DNA of 64,000 nucleotides from Polyangiaceae bacterium (GTDB lineage Bacteria; Myxococcota_A; Polyangia; Polyangiales; Polyangiaceae). The position numbers and the translations under genes are program-made. Positions within the stretch are counted from its first letter, which is position 1, and each line of letters opens with the position of its first letter. Positions 1-9,003 of the stretch are shown one piece after another. The notes beneath the pieces are model-generated. The model was not told the DNA's origin, made no database searches, and saw only the letters and a list, made by a program, of their open reading frames with translations. The DNA lies in NCBI GenBank assembly GCA_020633235.1, contig JACKEA010000003.1:62001-126000 (forward strand), written 5' to 3'.

Positions 1-30
1 GACGGAAAACCCGTTCTGATCGCGCTATAA
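1..30 (+). CDS. C-terminal end of a gene that begins outside the window (partial)
   Basis: Frame 1 reads nine codons (DGKPVLIAL) and then a TAA stop at 28-30, ten bases before the next start. This looks like the tail of a plus-strand gene cut by the window edge. Nothing more can be said about its product; the stretch is too short to exclude chance. Confidence 0.35.
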   Translation, partial: DGKPVLIAL

Positions 31-40
31 GCCAGCCCCA

Positions 41-622
41 GTGGACGCGTTGGTCAGCGGGCGGGCGTTCTTGGGTCTGGTTCGACACCTGCGCGATCAG
101 CGAGCGGCCGGCACCCTGGAGAAGGTGCTGGAGGTGGCGGGCCCCGGCGCGCAACAGGTGTTCGCCCAGCGGATCTCCAAGCTGGCGTGGTTTCCCTACT
201 CCGCGTTCACGGACTTCCTGGTGGCGGCGGAAGCAACCTTTCCGAACGTGAGCTTCGAGCTGGGAACGTTTGCAGGCAAACGCGATCTGGGCACGGTGCT
301 CAAGATCTACGCGGCGCTGGCCAGCCCGGAGCGACTGATCCGCGCGTGCAAGCTGGTGTGGCCCAGCTACTACCGCAACGCCGGACGCATGGAAGCGGTG
401 GAATGGGCTCCCGAATCCACGGCGGTGCGGATCTACGACTTCCCGGACATGCACGTGCTGCACTGCCGCTTGATGGAGGGCTGGATGATCGCCACCCTGG
501 AATCCCTGGGCTTCGTCGTCGGAAGGGGCGCCGGACAAACGGCGTTCATGGGAGACGGCGCGCCGTATCACGAGTTTCGCTGCAGCTGGCAGCGGGACCG
601 CTTCAGGGAAACAGCGCGATGA
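41..622 (+). CDS. V4R/DUF2378-like small-ligand-domain protein
   Basis: Predicted soluble protein of 193 aa with a GTG start. No signal peptide or membrane segment is visible. The layout resembles the single-domain V4R-like/DUF2378 (TIGR02265) paralogues common in myxobacteria. It has an aromatic stretch AWFPYSAFTDFLVAA near residue 50, a middle helix region ending YRNAGRMEAVEW, a 'DFPDMHVLHCRLMEGW' segment around residue 135 and a closing beta strand that ends in CSWQ. Members of these families are usually stand-alone sensory or ligand-binding domains, but no ligand can be named here. The 3' end overlaps the convergent lipoprotein gene by 20 bases. The family assignment is by pattern only and is moderately sure; the coding call itself is firm. 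Confidence 0.7.
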   Translation: MDALVSGRAFLGLVRHLRDQRAAGTLEKVLEVAGPGAQQVFAQRISKLAWFPYSAFTDFLVAAEATFPNVSFELGTFAGKRDLGTVLKIYAALASPERLIRACKLVWPSYYRNAGRMEAVEWAPESTAVRIYDFPDMHVLHCRLMEGWMIATLESLGFVVGRGAGQTAFMGDGAPYHEFRCSWQRDRFRETAR

Positions 623-2981
623 CGGACGTGTTCTTGGCGGGCAGCGCACCCGTTCCCAGATCCACGATGCCGCCCGACGTGTAGTACGCCGTCATGGCCA
701 GAACGCTGCCGGCGTAAGCCACGTGCCCGCCGAAGTCGGCGCCGAACGCGCCCCAACCGCTGGAGGCCTGATGCGAACCGTCCGATAGAGCGAAGCGGGC
801 GAGGAAGAAGTCCGTGCTCGACTCGTACTTCACAGGCCCTGCGCCGAAGTTCACGGCGGTGTTGATGGTCCCGGCCAGGGCGACCTCGCCATTGGGAGAC
901 ACGGCCACGGAGGTCGGGAGGTCGTCCTTGCTTCCGCCGAAGGTCTTGACCCAAGTGGTGGTGAGGTCGCTCTTCTTCACGCGCAAGAGGAAGATGTCCT
1001 TCATCCCTTGGGAGGTGATGGGCCCGGTTCCGAAGTCGACCTGGCTCTGGAACGTACCCGTGAGCACGACGTCTTGACCGGCGTCCGCCAGGGCCACCGG
1101 AGTGTCTGCCGAAGAGTCCCCGATGACGCGCCCCGTGAGCGCAGTTCCGTCGTCTTGGAACTTCACGATGAACACGTCCGTGTTGTTGCCGCTGCCCACC
1201 GACAAGGTGACGCCATTACCGAAGTCGAGGGTTCCGCGAAGATCGCCCGAGACGACCAATCCACTCGAGTCCGCGACGATGGCCGTGGGCTGGGTGAGGG
1301 TCGGCGCAGAGGACGAGTTGTACACGTGCTTGGCCCAGGTGACCGCACCGCCAACGCCGCTGAAGCGCGCCAAGAAGCCGTTGGTCCAGGGGCTCGTCAT
1401 GATCGTACCGTCGAAGTCCAGAGTGCCGTAGAAGGGCCCGCCCACGACCAGATCGCCATTGGCCGTCACGCTCGCGACGACGCCTTGGAGCACCTGACCG
1501 CCCGGACCATCGATGCACTTCGACCACAGGTGGCTGCCGTCCACGCCCGAGTACTTGGCGACGACCACCGCTGCGTCACAGGTCAGCGCGGCGCCACCAA
1601 AGCTTCCCCCCGCAGTAGTGCGCCCCGCCACCAGGATGTCGTTCTGTGCATCGACACCGACATAGCTCAGGTACTCGTAGCCGCTGCCCCCGAAACGGCG
1701 GGACCACACGTGGGCACCAGCAGGGGTGTACTTGGCGATGAACCAGTCCTGACTGGCAGACGTCAACGTGCCGCCGCCGAAGTCGAAGGCTCCGGAGAAC
1801 TCGCCCGCGACGAACAGATCCCCATTCGAGTCGAACACGACCTTGGGTGTGGCGGGCGTCTTGTCCAATATCTGGGTCCAGGCGGTGGGGCCCGCGGGGA
1901 CGCACTTCTTCCCCACACAATTGCCGCTGGCGCAGTCCGAGTTCATTAGGCACGCGGCGTCGTTCGCGCACGGGGTACAGTCCGCACCGCCGCAGTCCAC
2001 GTCGGTCTCGTTGCCGTCCTTCTGCTTGTTGTTGCAGCCGGGGCTGGTGCACAAGCCGCTCGCGCAGGTTCCGCTAGCGCAATCCAGGCTGTTCCAGCAA
2101 CCCTTCTGGGGAGCGCACTTGGGACAGGTTCCCCCGCAGTCGACGTCGGATTCCACGCCGTTCTGCAGGCCGTCGGAACAGCTCGGCTTGTTGCACGTGA
2201 GCCCTTGGCAGACCTGGCTCGCGCAATCGCTGGGCTTGGTGCAGGGACTGCCGTCGCACGCGCCACAGGTGCCGCCGCAATCCACCTGTGTCTCTCCGGG
2301 ATCGAGCTTGCCGTTCTTGCAGCTGGGGACGCCGGCGTCCGCCACGCCGCCGTCTCCGGTGCTGGTGAGCTCACAGCTCCCAGCCTTGCAGACTGCACCG
2401 TCCGGGCAGTCGCGGTCTTCCTTGCACTCCGGCAGACAGGAGCCGACCTTGCACACCAGCGGCGGCGGGCAGTCACTGTTGTAGACGCACCCCTGCCCAA
2501 CGCTGGCGTCCGGTCCGTTGCCGGGATCGGGGAGCTTGCCGTCCTTGCCGAGCTCCTCCACGTCCGCGCAGGCGCCCTCGGTGCATACCTGGTTCGCCAA
2601 GCAGTCGCGGTAGGACTTGCACTGCTTCCGACACTTGTAGTCCTTGGCGCAGAACAAGTGCTCGGCGGGACAGTCCGTGTGGTACACGCACTCGGTTTCG
2701 TCCTCGAGCAGGCACACGTTGAACGGCCTGTCGCTCGGCACGCACCGCTCTCCGCCGGCGCAATCTCGAGTGTCTTCGCACTGCGTGTGACAGCGTTTGA
2801 AGGCGCACACCAACGGCGACTTGCAGTCGCTATTGATGAGGCAACCCTCGGCGACCTCCGCCAATCGCTTGCGATCTTCGGAAGAGTCCGACCCACAAGC
2901 GACGGCGGCGCAGAGCCCAAGCCAAGCAGAGAGCAGCAAGCACGTCGCACGCACCACCGCCCCAGTCCCCGATCCTCGCAT
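603..2981 (-). CDS. Cys-rich repeat lipoprotein with C-terminal propeller-like (SBBP-type) repeats
   Basis: 792 aa if translation begins at the ATG whose complement is 2979-2981. This start places a lipoprotein signal directly at the N terminus (LCAAVAC, Cys29); the open frame extends upstream but without signal character. Residues about 30-240 hold repeats of the type C-x(2-3)-SDC-x(4)-LVC-x(4)-C with paired CxxxCxxxxDC. Residues about 240-390 hold 'ETDVDCGGxCxxC' repeats typical of myxobacterial surface proteins. The rest (about 395-792) is a series of beta repeats with motifs such as 'WSRRFGGSGYEYLSYVGVD' and 'DILVAGRTT', which match SBBP/beta-propeller repeats. It is probably anchored in the outer membrane or exported, with a binding role. 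Disulfides would require an oxidising compartment. The substrate is unknown. Confidence 0.85.
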   Translation of the reverse strand: MRGSGTGAVVRATCLLLSAWLGLCAAVACGSDSSEDRKRLAEVAEGCLINSDCKSPLVCAFKRCHTQCEDTRDCAGGERCVPSDRPFNVCLLEDETECVYHTDCPAEHLFCAKDYKCRKQCKSYRDCLANQVCTEGACADVEELGKDGKLPDPGNGPDASVGQGCVYNSDCPPPLVCKVGSCLPECKEDRDCPDGAVCKAGSCELTSTGDGGVADAGVPSCKNGKLDPGETQVDCGGTCGACDGSPCTKPSDCASQVCQGLTCNKPSCSDGLQNGVESDVDCGGTCPKCAPQKGCWNSLDCASGTCASGLCTSPGCNNKQKDGNETDVDCGGADCTPCANDAACLMNSDCASGNCVGKKCVPAGPTAWTQILDKTPATPKVVFDSNGDLFVAGEFSGAFDFGGGTLTSASQDWFIAKYTPAGAHVWSRRFGGSGYEYLSYVGVDAQNDILVAGRTTAGGSFGGAALTCDAAVVVAKYSGVDGSHLWSKCIDGPGGQVLQGVVASVTANGDLVVGGPFYGTLDFDGTIMTSPWTNGFLARFSGVGGAVTWAKHVYNSSSAPTLTQPTAIVADSSGLVVSGDLRGTLDFGNGVTLSVGSGNNTDVFIVKFQDDGTALTGRVIGDSSADTPVALADAGQDVVLTGTFQSQVDFGTGPITSQGMKDIFLLRVKKSDLTTTWVKTFGGSKDDLPTSVAVSPNGEVALAGTINTAVNFGAGPVKYESSTDFFLARFALSDGSHQASSGWGAFGADFGGHVAYAGSVLAMTAYYTSGGIVDLGTGALPAKNTSVIALFP

Positions 2982-3061
2982 GGCAAAAATGTAGAGTCGG
3001 ATTGGGCTCGAGTCGAGCCGAGCCTTGATCCGGCCGGCGAGCACGGGCATCACCCAGTGCG

Positions 3062-3838
3062 ATGGAGCTAGCGAACCGAGCCGCCGTGGTGACCGGCGGA
3101 AGCCGTGGAATCGGCCGAGCCATCGCCCTGGCGCTGGCAAAGCGGGGGGCAAACGTGGTGGTGGCGGCCCGCAACGCCGACAGCGTTGCGCAAGTGGCCG
3201 ACGAAATCCGGGCGCTCGGCCGCAGGGCCGCAGCCGTCGCCTGCGACGTCACCAGCCCAGCGAGCATCTCGCGACTGTCGCAAGTCGCCCGCGACGAGCT
3301 CGGCGCCATCGACATATTGGTCAACAACGCCGGCATCGCCAGCTCGGCGCCGATCAAGACGCTGACGCTCGAGGACTGGAATCGCGTGATGGCGGTGAAT
3401 GCCACCGGCACCTTCTTGTGCACGCAGGCGTTCTTGGCCGGCATGGCAGAGCGACGTTGGGGCCGCGTGGTGAACGTCGCCTCCATCACCTCGCGGATGG
3501 GCTCGCCGTATATCGCCGCGTACACCGCTTCGAAGCACGCGGTGCTCGGATTCACGCGGGTGGTGGCCGCGGAGTACGCGGCGCGCAACGTCACCGCCAA
3601 CGCGGTTTGCCCGGGCTACGTCAACACCGACATGACGACCGACTCGGTCGCGCGGGTAATGGCCAAGACCGGCCTGTCCAGCGAAGCCGCGCTGGAAGCG
3701 ATCCTGAAGACGGCGGGACAGAAGCGCTTGATCGAACCGGAAGAAGTCGCATTCGTGGTGGCGTCTCTATGTGCCGAGGACGCGGGTGGCATCAACGGAC
3801 AGGCCATCGTCATAGATGGAGGAGGGCTCCTGGCATGA
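3062..3838 (+). CDS. Short-chain dehydrogenase/reductase (SDR)
   Basis: 258 aa, the usual length for a classical SDR. The NAD(P)-binding motif TGGSRGIG is at residues 11-18, NNAG at 88-91, the catalytic Ser in VNVASITS at about 141, and Tyr154-x3-Lys158 in YTASK. The C terminus contains the 'INGQAIVIDGGG' strand. The protein is cytoplasmic and should oxidise or reduce a hydroxy/oxo group. Close relatives include 3-oxoacyl-ACP reductases and 3-hydroxyacyl/3-hydroxybutyrate dehydrogenases, and the sequence alone does not separate these. Its stop overlaps the next gene's ATG (ATGA), so it is probably co-translated with the RidA-family protein. This suggests it works on a metabolite that also yields reactive or enol intermediates. 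Confidence 0.92.
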   Translation: MELANRAAVVTGGSRGIGRAIALALAKRGANVVVAARNADSVAQVADEIRALGRRAAAVACDVTSPASISRLSQVARDELGAIDILVNNAGIASSAPIKTLTLEDWNRVMAVNATGTFLCTQAFLAGMAERRWGRVVNVASITSRMGSPYIAAYTASKHAVLGFTRVVAAEYAARNVTANAVCPGYVNTDMTTDSVARVMAKTGLSSEAALEAILKTAGQKRLIEPEEVAFVVASLCAEDAGGINGQAIVIDGGGLLA

Positions 3839-4236
3839 CTCTCGAGCTGATCAATCCGGCGTCGCTGGGCGCTGCTAAGGGCTATTCCAATGGCGTGCTG
3901 TGCCCTGCGGGCGGCCGCCTCCTGTTCGTCGCGGGGCAGGTGGGCTGGGACGAACGCCAGAGCATCGTCTCGCCGGAGTTCGCGCTGCAGTTCGGTCAAG
4001 CGCTGGCCAACGTCACGGAGGTGGTGCGCGCAGCGGGTGGTACTCCGGAGCACATTGCCCGACTGACGATCTACGTGACCGACAAGCGCGAGTACGAGCA
4101 ATCTCTGAAGCAAATCGGAGCCGAGTACCGCACTCGCATGGGAAAGCACTTCCCGGCCATGGCGCTACTCGAGGTGAAGGGCCTGCTCGAGCCGGGGGCC
4201 AAGGTCGAAATCGAAGCGACTGCCGTCATCCCGTGA
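3835..4236 (+). CDS. RidA/YjgF/YER057c-UK114 family protein
   Basis: 133 aa, full length for the family. The N-terminal 'GYSNGVLCPAGGRLLFVAGQVGWD' pattern and the central 'RLTIYVTDKREYEQ' stretch are characteristic of the trimeric Rid fold. The conserved arginine used by archetypal RidA deaminases (in a P-x-R context) is not evident: the equivalent region reads FPAMALLEVKGLLEPG. This member may therefore not hydrolyse enamines or imines in the classic way. ATG at 3835 overlaps the SDR stop, so translation is coupled. It is cytoplasmic. A detoxifying or binding role next to the SDR is an inference from context. Confidence 0.9.
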   Translation: MTLELINPASLGAAKGYSNGVLCPAGGRLLFVAGQVGWDERQSIVSPEFALQFGQALANVTEVVRAAGGTPEHIARLTIYVTDKREYEQSLKQIGAEYRTRMGKHFPAMALLEVKGLLEPGAKVEIEATAVIP

Positions 4237-4255
4237 ATTTCGCTACACTCGAGGT

Positions 4256-5383
4256 GTGAGGCTCCTCGCGTTTTCGGCTGCCGTGATCCTGCTGGGGTGC
4301 TCGGTACAGACGGAAGGCACCGGTCCGGGCATCGAGGCGGACGCCAGCGTCGGGGGCGGCGGGGTCGGCGGCAACGTGGGGGACTCCGGCTGGACCGGCG
4401 GCAGCGGTGGCACACCATCCGGCGGTGCAGCAGGCGCTACCGGAGGCGCAGCAGGCGCTACCGGAGGTGCAGCAGGCGCGGCAGGGGCAACCGGCGGTGC
4501 GGCAGGCTCGGTCGGCACCGAGGACTGCACCAACGGCAAGGACGACAACAAGGACGGCAAGACGGACTGCGAGGATCCAGAGTGCGGCGCCTTCCAGTGC
4601 GCCCCCTCTGCCCCCGGGGGCTGGACGGGACCCGTCGCCTTCGCCCAGGCATCGGCGGAGCCCGCCGCGTGCGGCGGAAGCTACCCGAACGAGGCGCTGA
4701 CCGGCGGCCAGCTCGCCATCGCGCCAGGCACCTGCCCGAGCTGCGCCTGCGATACCGCCAGCGTGACCTGCTCGAGCCCGACCGTGCGCAGCTACAATGA
4801 CGACAACTGCGGCGGCAGCGAGCTCGCCAACTCCACCACCGGGGGCTGTCACGGGTTCAGCAGCTCGAGCACGCAGAACTCGTTCCACCTCCAGCTCGGG
4901 AGCACCGGGAACAGCTGCACGCCACAGACCACCGGCTCTGCCAACTTCCCCGTGCCAGCGTATTCCAGCCGCGCCCGCGTTTGCGACGGCGAGCCCGCCG
5001 GTGCCGGCTGCGCCGGAGGAACGAAGTGCTTGCCCAAGCCCGCGGCACCCTACGCGGTGTGCATCTACCGCAAGGACCCACACGCCTGTCCGTCGGAGTA
5101 CCCAAACAGCAACGAGATCACGACGGCGTTCACGGACAAGCGCTCCTGTTCCGACTGCAAGTGCGACAAGCCCGTCTGTGGCGCGAACGCCACGGCCACG
5201 GATTCCAACGCTTGTACCGGCCCGTCCCTGGGCACGGCGACGCAGGACGACCAGTGCGTGAACCTGACGGACAATCAGTTCATCATGGGAATGAACGTCA
5301 CGGAGCAGGTGAGCTGCAATCCAGTTCCCAGTGCCGCGCAGGGATCGGTCGACCAGACCATTTACACGGTCTGCTGCTTGTAG
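4256..5383 (+). CDS. Lipoprotein with Gly/Ala linker and Cys-rich C-terminal region
   Basis: 375 aa with a GTG start. The N terminus is a short lipoprotein signal with lipobox LLGC (Cys15). A long low-complexity Gly/Ala/Thr linker follows (about residues 30-85). Next comes a 'CTNGKDDNKDGKTDCEDPECG' type Asp/Cys segment that could bind calcium, then a Cys-rich domain to the C terminus without a recognised family. The protein is probably exported and lipid-anchored. Its stop lies one base from the stop of the convergent permease gene. The function is not recognised. Confidence 0.8.
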   Translation: MRLLAFSAAVILLGCSVQTEGTGPGIEADASVGGGGVGGNVGDSGWTGGSGGTPSGGAAGATGGAAGATGGAAGAAGATGGAAGSVGTEDCTNGKDDNKDGKTDCEDPECGAFQCAPSAPGGWTGPVAFAQASAEPAACGGSYPNEALTGGQLAIAPGTCPSCACDTASVTCSSPTVRSYNDDNCGGSELANSTTGGCHGFSSSSTQNSFHLQLGSTGNSCTPQTTGSANFPVPAYSSRARVCDGEPAGAGCAGGTKCLPKPAAPYAVCIYRKDPHACPSEYPNSNEITTAFTDKRSCSDCKCDKPVCGANATATDSNACTGPSLGTATQDDQCVNLTDNQFIMGMNVTEQVSCNPVPSAAQGSVDQTIYTVCCL

Positions 5384-5384
5384 C

Positions 5385-6515
5385 TCAGCCGTCCATGATG
5401 GACGAGCGGAGCAGGATGCGCTCCGCCACCTTGTGGCGATACGTGCGGCGATACAGTTCCGCGAGCGTCAAGAACGACACCGTGATCAGCGGACCGTAGA
5501 GCAGACCGAACACGCCAAAGCCTGCCAGGCCGCCGATCACGCTGAGGAACACGAGCAAGTCGTGCATACGCGTCTGCGTGCCCATCAAGCGGGTCTTCAC
5601 CACGTTCTCCAGGAACAGCGCCTGCGCCATGCAGAACAGGAAGAACAGGATCCCCGTCGTCACCTTGCCCACCAGCATCAAGTACACCGTCGCGGGGATC
5701 ACGATCAGCGAGACGCCCACCACGGGCAAGAACGCGAACAGCGTCATGGCGGCCCCCCACAAGATGGGAGCCGGAATGCCCACCACCCACATGGCGATGC
5801 CGCCGAACACCCCCTGCAACACGCTGCCCACGCCGTTGCCCACCAGGATCCCGCGGGACACCTCCTGGAACTTCTGTACCAGGAGCTCCTCTTCTTCGAT
5901 GGGTAGCGGCGAGAGATCGAACACGAAGCGCTTGAGACGCTGACCGTCGACCAACAGGTAGAACACCATCACGACGACGATCGTGAAATGCACGATGATG
6001 GTGACACCGTTGTTGAGGGCCTTGGTGGCCTGGGCCAAGGCAAAGTCGCTGAGGATGCTCGCTGCACGATAGGTGAGCCGATTGACGTGCTCGTCGTTCA
6101 GGTGCAGACCCAGCGTGCCCAGCGCGTTCTTGGCGCGCGCGAAAAGATCCACGGCGCCGCCGGGGTTCGCGAGCATGTCTCGCGACGCGTTGAAGGCCGC
6201 CAGAGCTTCGATCACGAGGGAGTAGCCGACGATGCTCACCGGGATCGCCACCACCAACACGATCCAGAGGCTGGTGGTGGCGGAGGCGGCCCAGCGCCTG
6301 CCCCCCATCCAGCGCAGGATCTTCTCGTAGGTGCCGTGGAAGAGCGCTACGAGCACGAAGGTCGCCACGATGTCCGCCGCAAACGGGCGCATCACGTAGC
6401 CCAGCCCGAGCAGCGTGGTGATGAACAGGATGAAAAACCACGTCGGCGCCAGGACCTTGTTGTCGGCCGCAGCGAAGGGCGGGATGGAGGGAGGCGGGGC
6501 GTCGGGCTCGGTCAT
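5385..6515 (-). CDS. AI-2E/PerM-type permease (UPF0118 family)
   Basis: 376 aa integral membrane protein. Hydrophobic segments occur near residues 28-48, 50-70, 85-110, 165-185 and, after the cytoplasmic loop, 230-255, 262-292 and 310-345. This is the seven-to-eight-helix pattern of the AI-2E transporter family, including the conserved 'GILVGNGVGSVLQGVFGGIAMW' region and the late 'FGVFGLLYGPLI' helix. Family members have been linked to autoinducer-2 export, Na+/H+ exchange or stress, so the actual substrate is open. The gene stands alone and is convergent with the preceding lipoprotein. Confidence 0.88.
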   Translation of the reverse strand: MTEPDAPPPSIPPFAAADNKVLAPTWFFILFITTLLGLGYVMRPFAADIVATFVLVALFHGTYEKILRWMGGRRWAASATTSLWIVLVVAIPVSIVGYSLVIEALAAFNASRDMLANPGGAVDLFARAKNALGTLGLHLNDEHVNRLTYRAASILSDFALAQATKALNNGVTIIVHFTIVVVMVFYLLVDGQRLKRFVFDLSPLPIEEEELLVQKFQEVSRGILVGNGVGSVLQGVFGGIAMWVVGIPAPILWGAAMTLFAFLPVVGVSLIVIPATVYLMLVGKVTTGILFFLFCMAQALFLENVVKTRLMGTQTRMHDLLVFLSVIGGLAGFGVFGLLYGPLITVSFLTLAELYRRTYRHKVAERILLRSSIMDG

Positions 6516-6584
6516 GGGCTCCGTCCGGGACCCGACCCTACCGCCGTCGGGCGAAATGGCCTCGAAACCTGCAGCGGTTCGGGC

Positions 6585-6902
6585 TCAGCCTCCCTTTTTC
6601 TTCTTTTTCTCGGTCAGTACCTGGCCCAGGCGCTCGTGCACATCGCCCCGCGCGGCTTGGCGCTGGGCGATACGGGCCTCGATCTCGAGGTTGGCCTCGA
6701 CGTCGCTGGCGAGCTCGTCCGCCGCCAGCCGCCCGATGGCCCGCAAGCGGTCACCGAGGCGCTCCGCGAGGCGCTCGCGAATGGCGTCCCGCATCAGCTC
6801 GAGCGCGACGTCCTTGGCGATGCGCTGGCCTTCGGCCAGGAGCATTTGGCTGAGCTCCAGATCGAGGAATTCGGTATCTCGGGCCCCTTGCTGGTCGTTC
6901 AT
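6585..6902 (-). CDS. Small helical hypothetical protein
   Basis: 105 aa starting from the ATG at 6902-6900. It has no signal peptide and no membrane segment. The composition is almost entirely helix-forming and charged, with repeated 'RERLAERLGDRLRAIG' heptad-like spacing that suggests a coiled coil or helical hairpin. It ends in a short lysine run followed by two glycines, coded by a T-rich tract. It lies upstream of the AI-2E permease on the same strand with a gap of about 70 bases. No family is recognised. Confidence 0.6.
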   Translation of the reverse strand: MNDQQGARDTEFLDLELSQMLLAEGQRIAKDVALELMRDAIRERLAERLGDRLRAIGRLAADELASDVEANLEIEARIAQRQAARGDVHERLGQVLTEKKKKKGG

Positions 6903-6993
6903 GCCTGGACGCTACACGTGACTTTCTTCCCGCGTCGAGGGTCGAGGTCCGCAGGGTTGATTCGGCCTCGCGGCAGGGGCATGCCTCCCCGCC

Positions 6994-7794
6994 ATGGCCA
7001 TCGCCCCGGAGAGCTTCGAGTACTCGGTGGACGCCCAGAGCGGCGTCGCCACCATCACGCTGAACCGCCCCGAGCGCCTGAACGCGCTCACCTTCCAGGT
7101 CTACGAGGAGCTGTCCGCCACCTTCGGCGCGCTCGGTCGCGAGCCCGGCGTGCGCGCCGTGTTGATCACCGGCAAGGGCCGCGCCTTCTGCTCCGGCGGC
7201 GACGTCGAGGACATCATCGGCAAGCTGTTCGAGCGCGACGCCCAGGGCCTGCTGGACTTCACCCGCCTGACCTGCTCACTGGTCACCGCCATGCGGGGCT
7301 GCCGCCGTCCCATCGTGGCCGCTCTGAACGGCACCGTTGCCGGCGCCGGCGCCGTGATCGCCACCGCCGCAGACGTTCGAATCGGCTGCGACAAGGCCAA
7401 GATCGCCTTCCTGTTCACCAAGGTCGGTCTCAGCGGTGCGGACATGGGCATGGCCTGGCTGCTCCCTCGAGTGATCGGCTTCGGCAGAGCGACGGAGCTA
7501 TTGATGACGGGGGACTTCATCGGCCCGGAAGAGGCCCTGCGCATCGGTCTCTACAACCGCGTCGTGCCCCAGGAGGCGCTGATGACGGAAGCCAAGGCCT
7601 TCGCCGAGAAGCTGGCTCGCGGGCCCGCCTTCGGGCTGGAGATGACCAAGTCCCTGCTGAACCGAGAGGCCAGCATGGACCTCCCAGGAGCGCTCGCCCT
7701 GGAAGCAGAGGCGCAGGCCACGTGCATGCTGCACCCCGACTTCCGAGAAGCCTACGAAGCCTTCGTCGCCAAGCGCCCGGCGAATTTCTCATGA
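6994..7794 (+). CDS. Enoyl-CoA hydratase/isomerase (crotonase) family protein
   Basis: 266 aa, normal crotonase length. The N-terminal 'GVATITLNRPERLNAL' strand, the first oxyanion-hole segment 'GRAFCSGGD' (about residues 64-72) and the second 'LNGTVAGAG' (about 112-120) are all present. The usual catalytic glutamates of enoyl-CoA hydratase are not obvious: the region reads 'FLFTKVGLSGADMG', as in a subgroup where other acidic residues occupy the site. The exact reaction (hydration, isomerisation or hydrolysis of an acyl-CoA) is therefore open. The stop overlaps the ATG of the acyl-CoA dehydrogenase gene (ATGA), so the two probably act in sequence on the same acyl-CoA. Confidence 0.92.
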   Translation: MAIAPESFEYSVDAQSGVATITLNRPERLNALTFQVYEELSATFGALGREPGVRAVLITGKGRAFCSGGDVEDIIGKLFERDAQGLLDFTRLTCSLVTAMRGCRRPIVAALNGTVAGAGAVIATAADVRIGCDKAKIAFLFTKVGLSGADMGMAWLLPRVIGFGRATELLMTGDFIGPEEALRIGLYNRVVPQEALMTEAKAFAEKLARGPAFGLEMTKSLLNREASMDLPGALALEAEAQATCMLHPDFREAYEAFVAKRPANFS

Positions 7795-8942
7795 GCATCG
7801 AGCTAGAGAGCATCGAGCCCCTCGTCACGCCGGAGCACCGAGCGCTCGCGGCTCGAGCCGAACGCGTTGCCCAAGACGAGATCGCACCGCTGCCGCCCGC
7901 CACAAACGACGAAAGCGCACGCCTGCAAGCGCGACAAATCCTCGAAATCCTCGGCAAGAGCGGCCTGCTCCAGGCCGCCCATCCGCTGGATCTTCGCGGC
8001 GCGTGCCTGATCCGCGAGACCCTGGCGCATGCCTCGCCCCTGGCGGACGAGGTGTTTGCGCTCCAAGCCTTGGGATCGACTCCCATTGGTTTGGCCGGCG
8101 CGGAACCACTCCGAGAGCGCTGGCTCCCCGCAGTGATCCGCGGACAAGCCATGGCTGCGTTCGCCATGACGGAATCGGAAGCCGGCTCCGACGTCGCCGC
8201 CATGACCACCCGCGCCCGGCGAGATGGCGAGCACTACGTCCTCGATGGCGACAAGACCCTCATCTCGAACGCCGGCATCGCAGATTTCTACACCGTGTTC
8301 GCCAAGACGGATCCGGACGCCGGTCATCGCGGCATCAGCTGCTTCGTGGTCCCGGCAGACACCCCCGGGTTGTCCCTCACGCGAGCGCTGGTGCTCTCCG
8401 CGCCGCACCCCCTGGGGGAGCTCGCCTTCCGAGATTGCCGCATCCCGGTCTCCGCCCGCGTGGGCGACGAAGGCGCCGGGTTCAAGCTCGGCATGGCCAC
8501 GCTGGATCGCTTGCGCACCACGGTGGCGGCGGCGGCGACGGGCATGGCGCAGCGAGCCCTCGACGAAGCGCTGCACCACGCCGTCTCGCGGCGCCAGTTC
8601 GGAAGCGCCCTGGGAGACTTCCAAATGGTGCAGAACCGCCTGGCGCGGATGGCCATCGATCTGACCGCGGCGCGGCTCTTGGTGTACCGCGCCGCCCTGG
8701 CCAAGGACGCCGGCAAGGAGCGCGTGACGCTGGAGAGCGCCATGGCCAAGGCTTTTGCTACGGAAGCCGCCCAGCGCATCATCGACGACGCCGTACAGAT
8801 CGTCGGCGGCCGCGGCGTGCTGGCGGACCACCCGCTCGATCGCCTGTACCGCGCCATCCGTCCGCTCCGCATCTACGAAGGCACCACGGATGTACAGCAC
8901 ATCGTGATTGCCCGAGCCCTGCTCAGCCGAGCCCAATCCTGA
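7791..8942 (+). CDS. Acyl-CoA dehydrogenase
   Basis: 383 aa. Signature 1 'AFAMTESEAGSDVAAM' (about residues 120-135), a mid-domain 'YVLDGDKTLISNAG' strand and the C-terminal 'RIYEGTTDVQHI' signature with the catalytic-base glutamate are all present. The N-terminal helical domain is a little short compared with typical 380-400 residue members but complete. It is FAD-dependent, cytoplasmic and introduces the alpha-beta double bond in an acyl-CoA. The start ATG overlaps the hydratase stop. Together they look like a small acyl-CoA degradation or modification operon; chain length and side-chain specificity cannot be read. Confidence 0.93.
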   Translation: MSIELESIEPLVTPEHRALAARAERVAQDEIAPLPPATNDESARLQARQILEILGKSGLLQAAHPLDLRGACLIRETLAHASPLADEVFALQALGSTPIGLAGAEPLRERWLPAVIRGQAMAAFAMTESEAGSDVAAMTTRARRDGEHYVLDGDKTLISNAGIADFYTVFAKTDPDAGHRGISCFVVPADTPGLSLTRALVLSAPHPLGELAFRDCRIPVSARVGDEGAGFKLGMATLDRLRTTVAAAATGMAQRALDEALHHAVSRRQFGSALGDFQMVQNRLARMAIDLTAARLLVYRAALAKDAGKERVTLESAMAKAFATEAAQRIIDDAVQIVGGRGVLADHPLDRLYRAIRPLRIYEGTTDVQHIVIARALLSRAQS

Positions 8943-9003
8943 CGACCATCGCCTTTCTTCCGCCGTCACCCACGGCCCTGCTACGATCCGCGGTCCAATC
9001 CCC

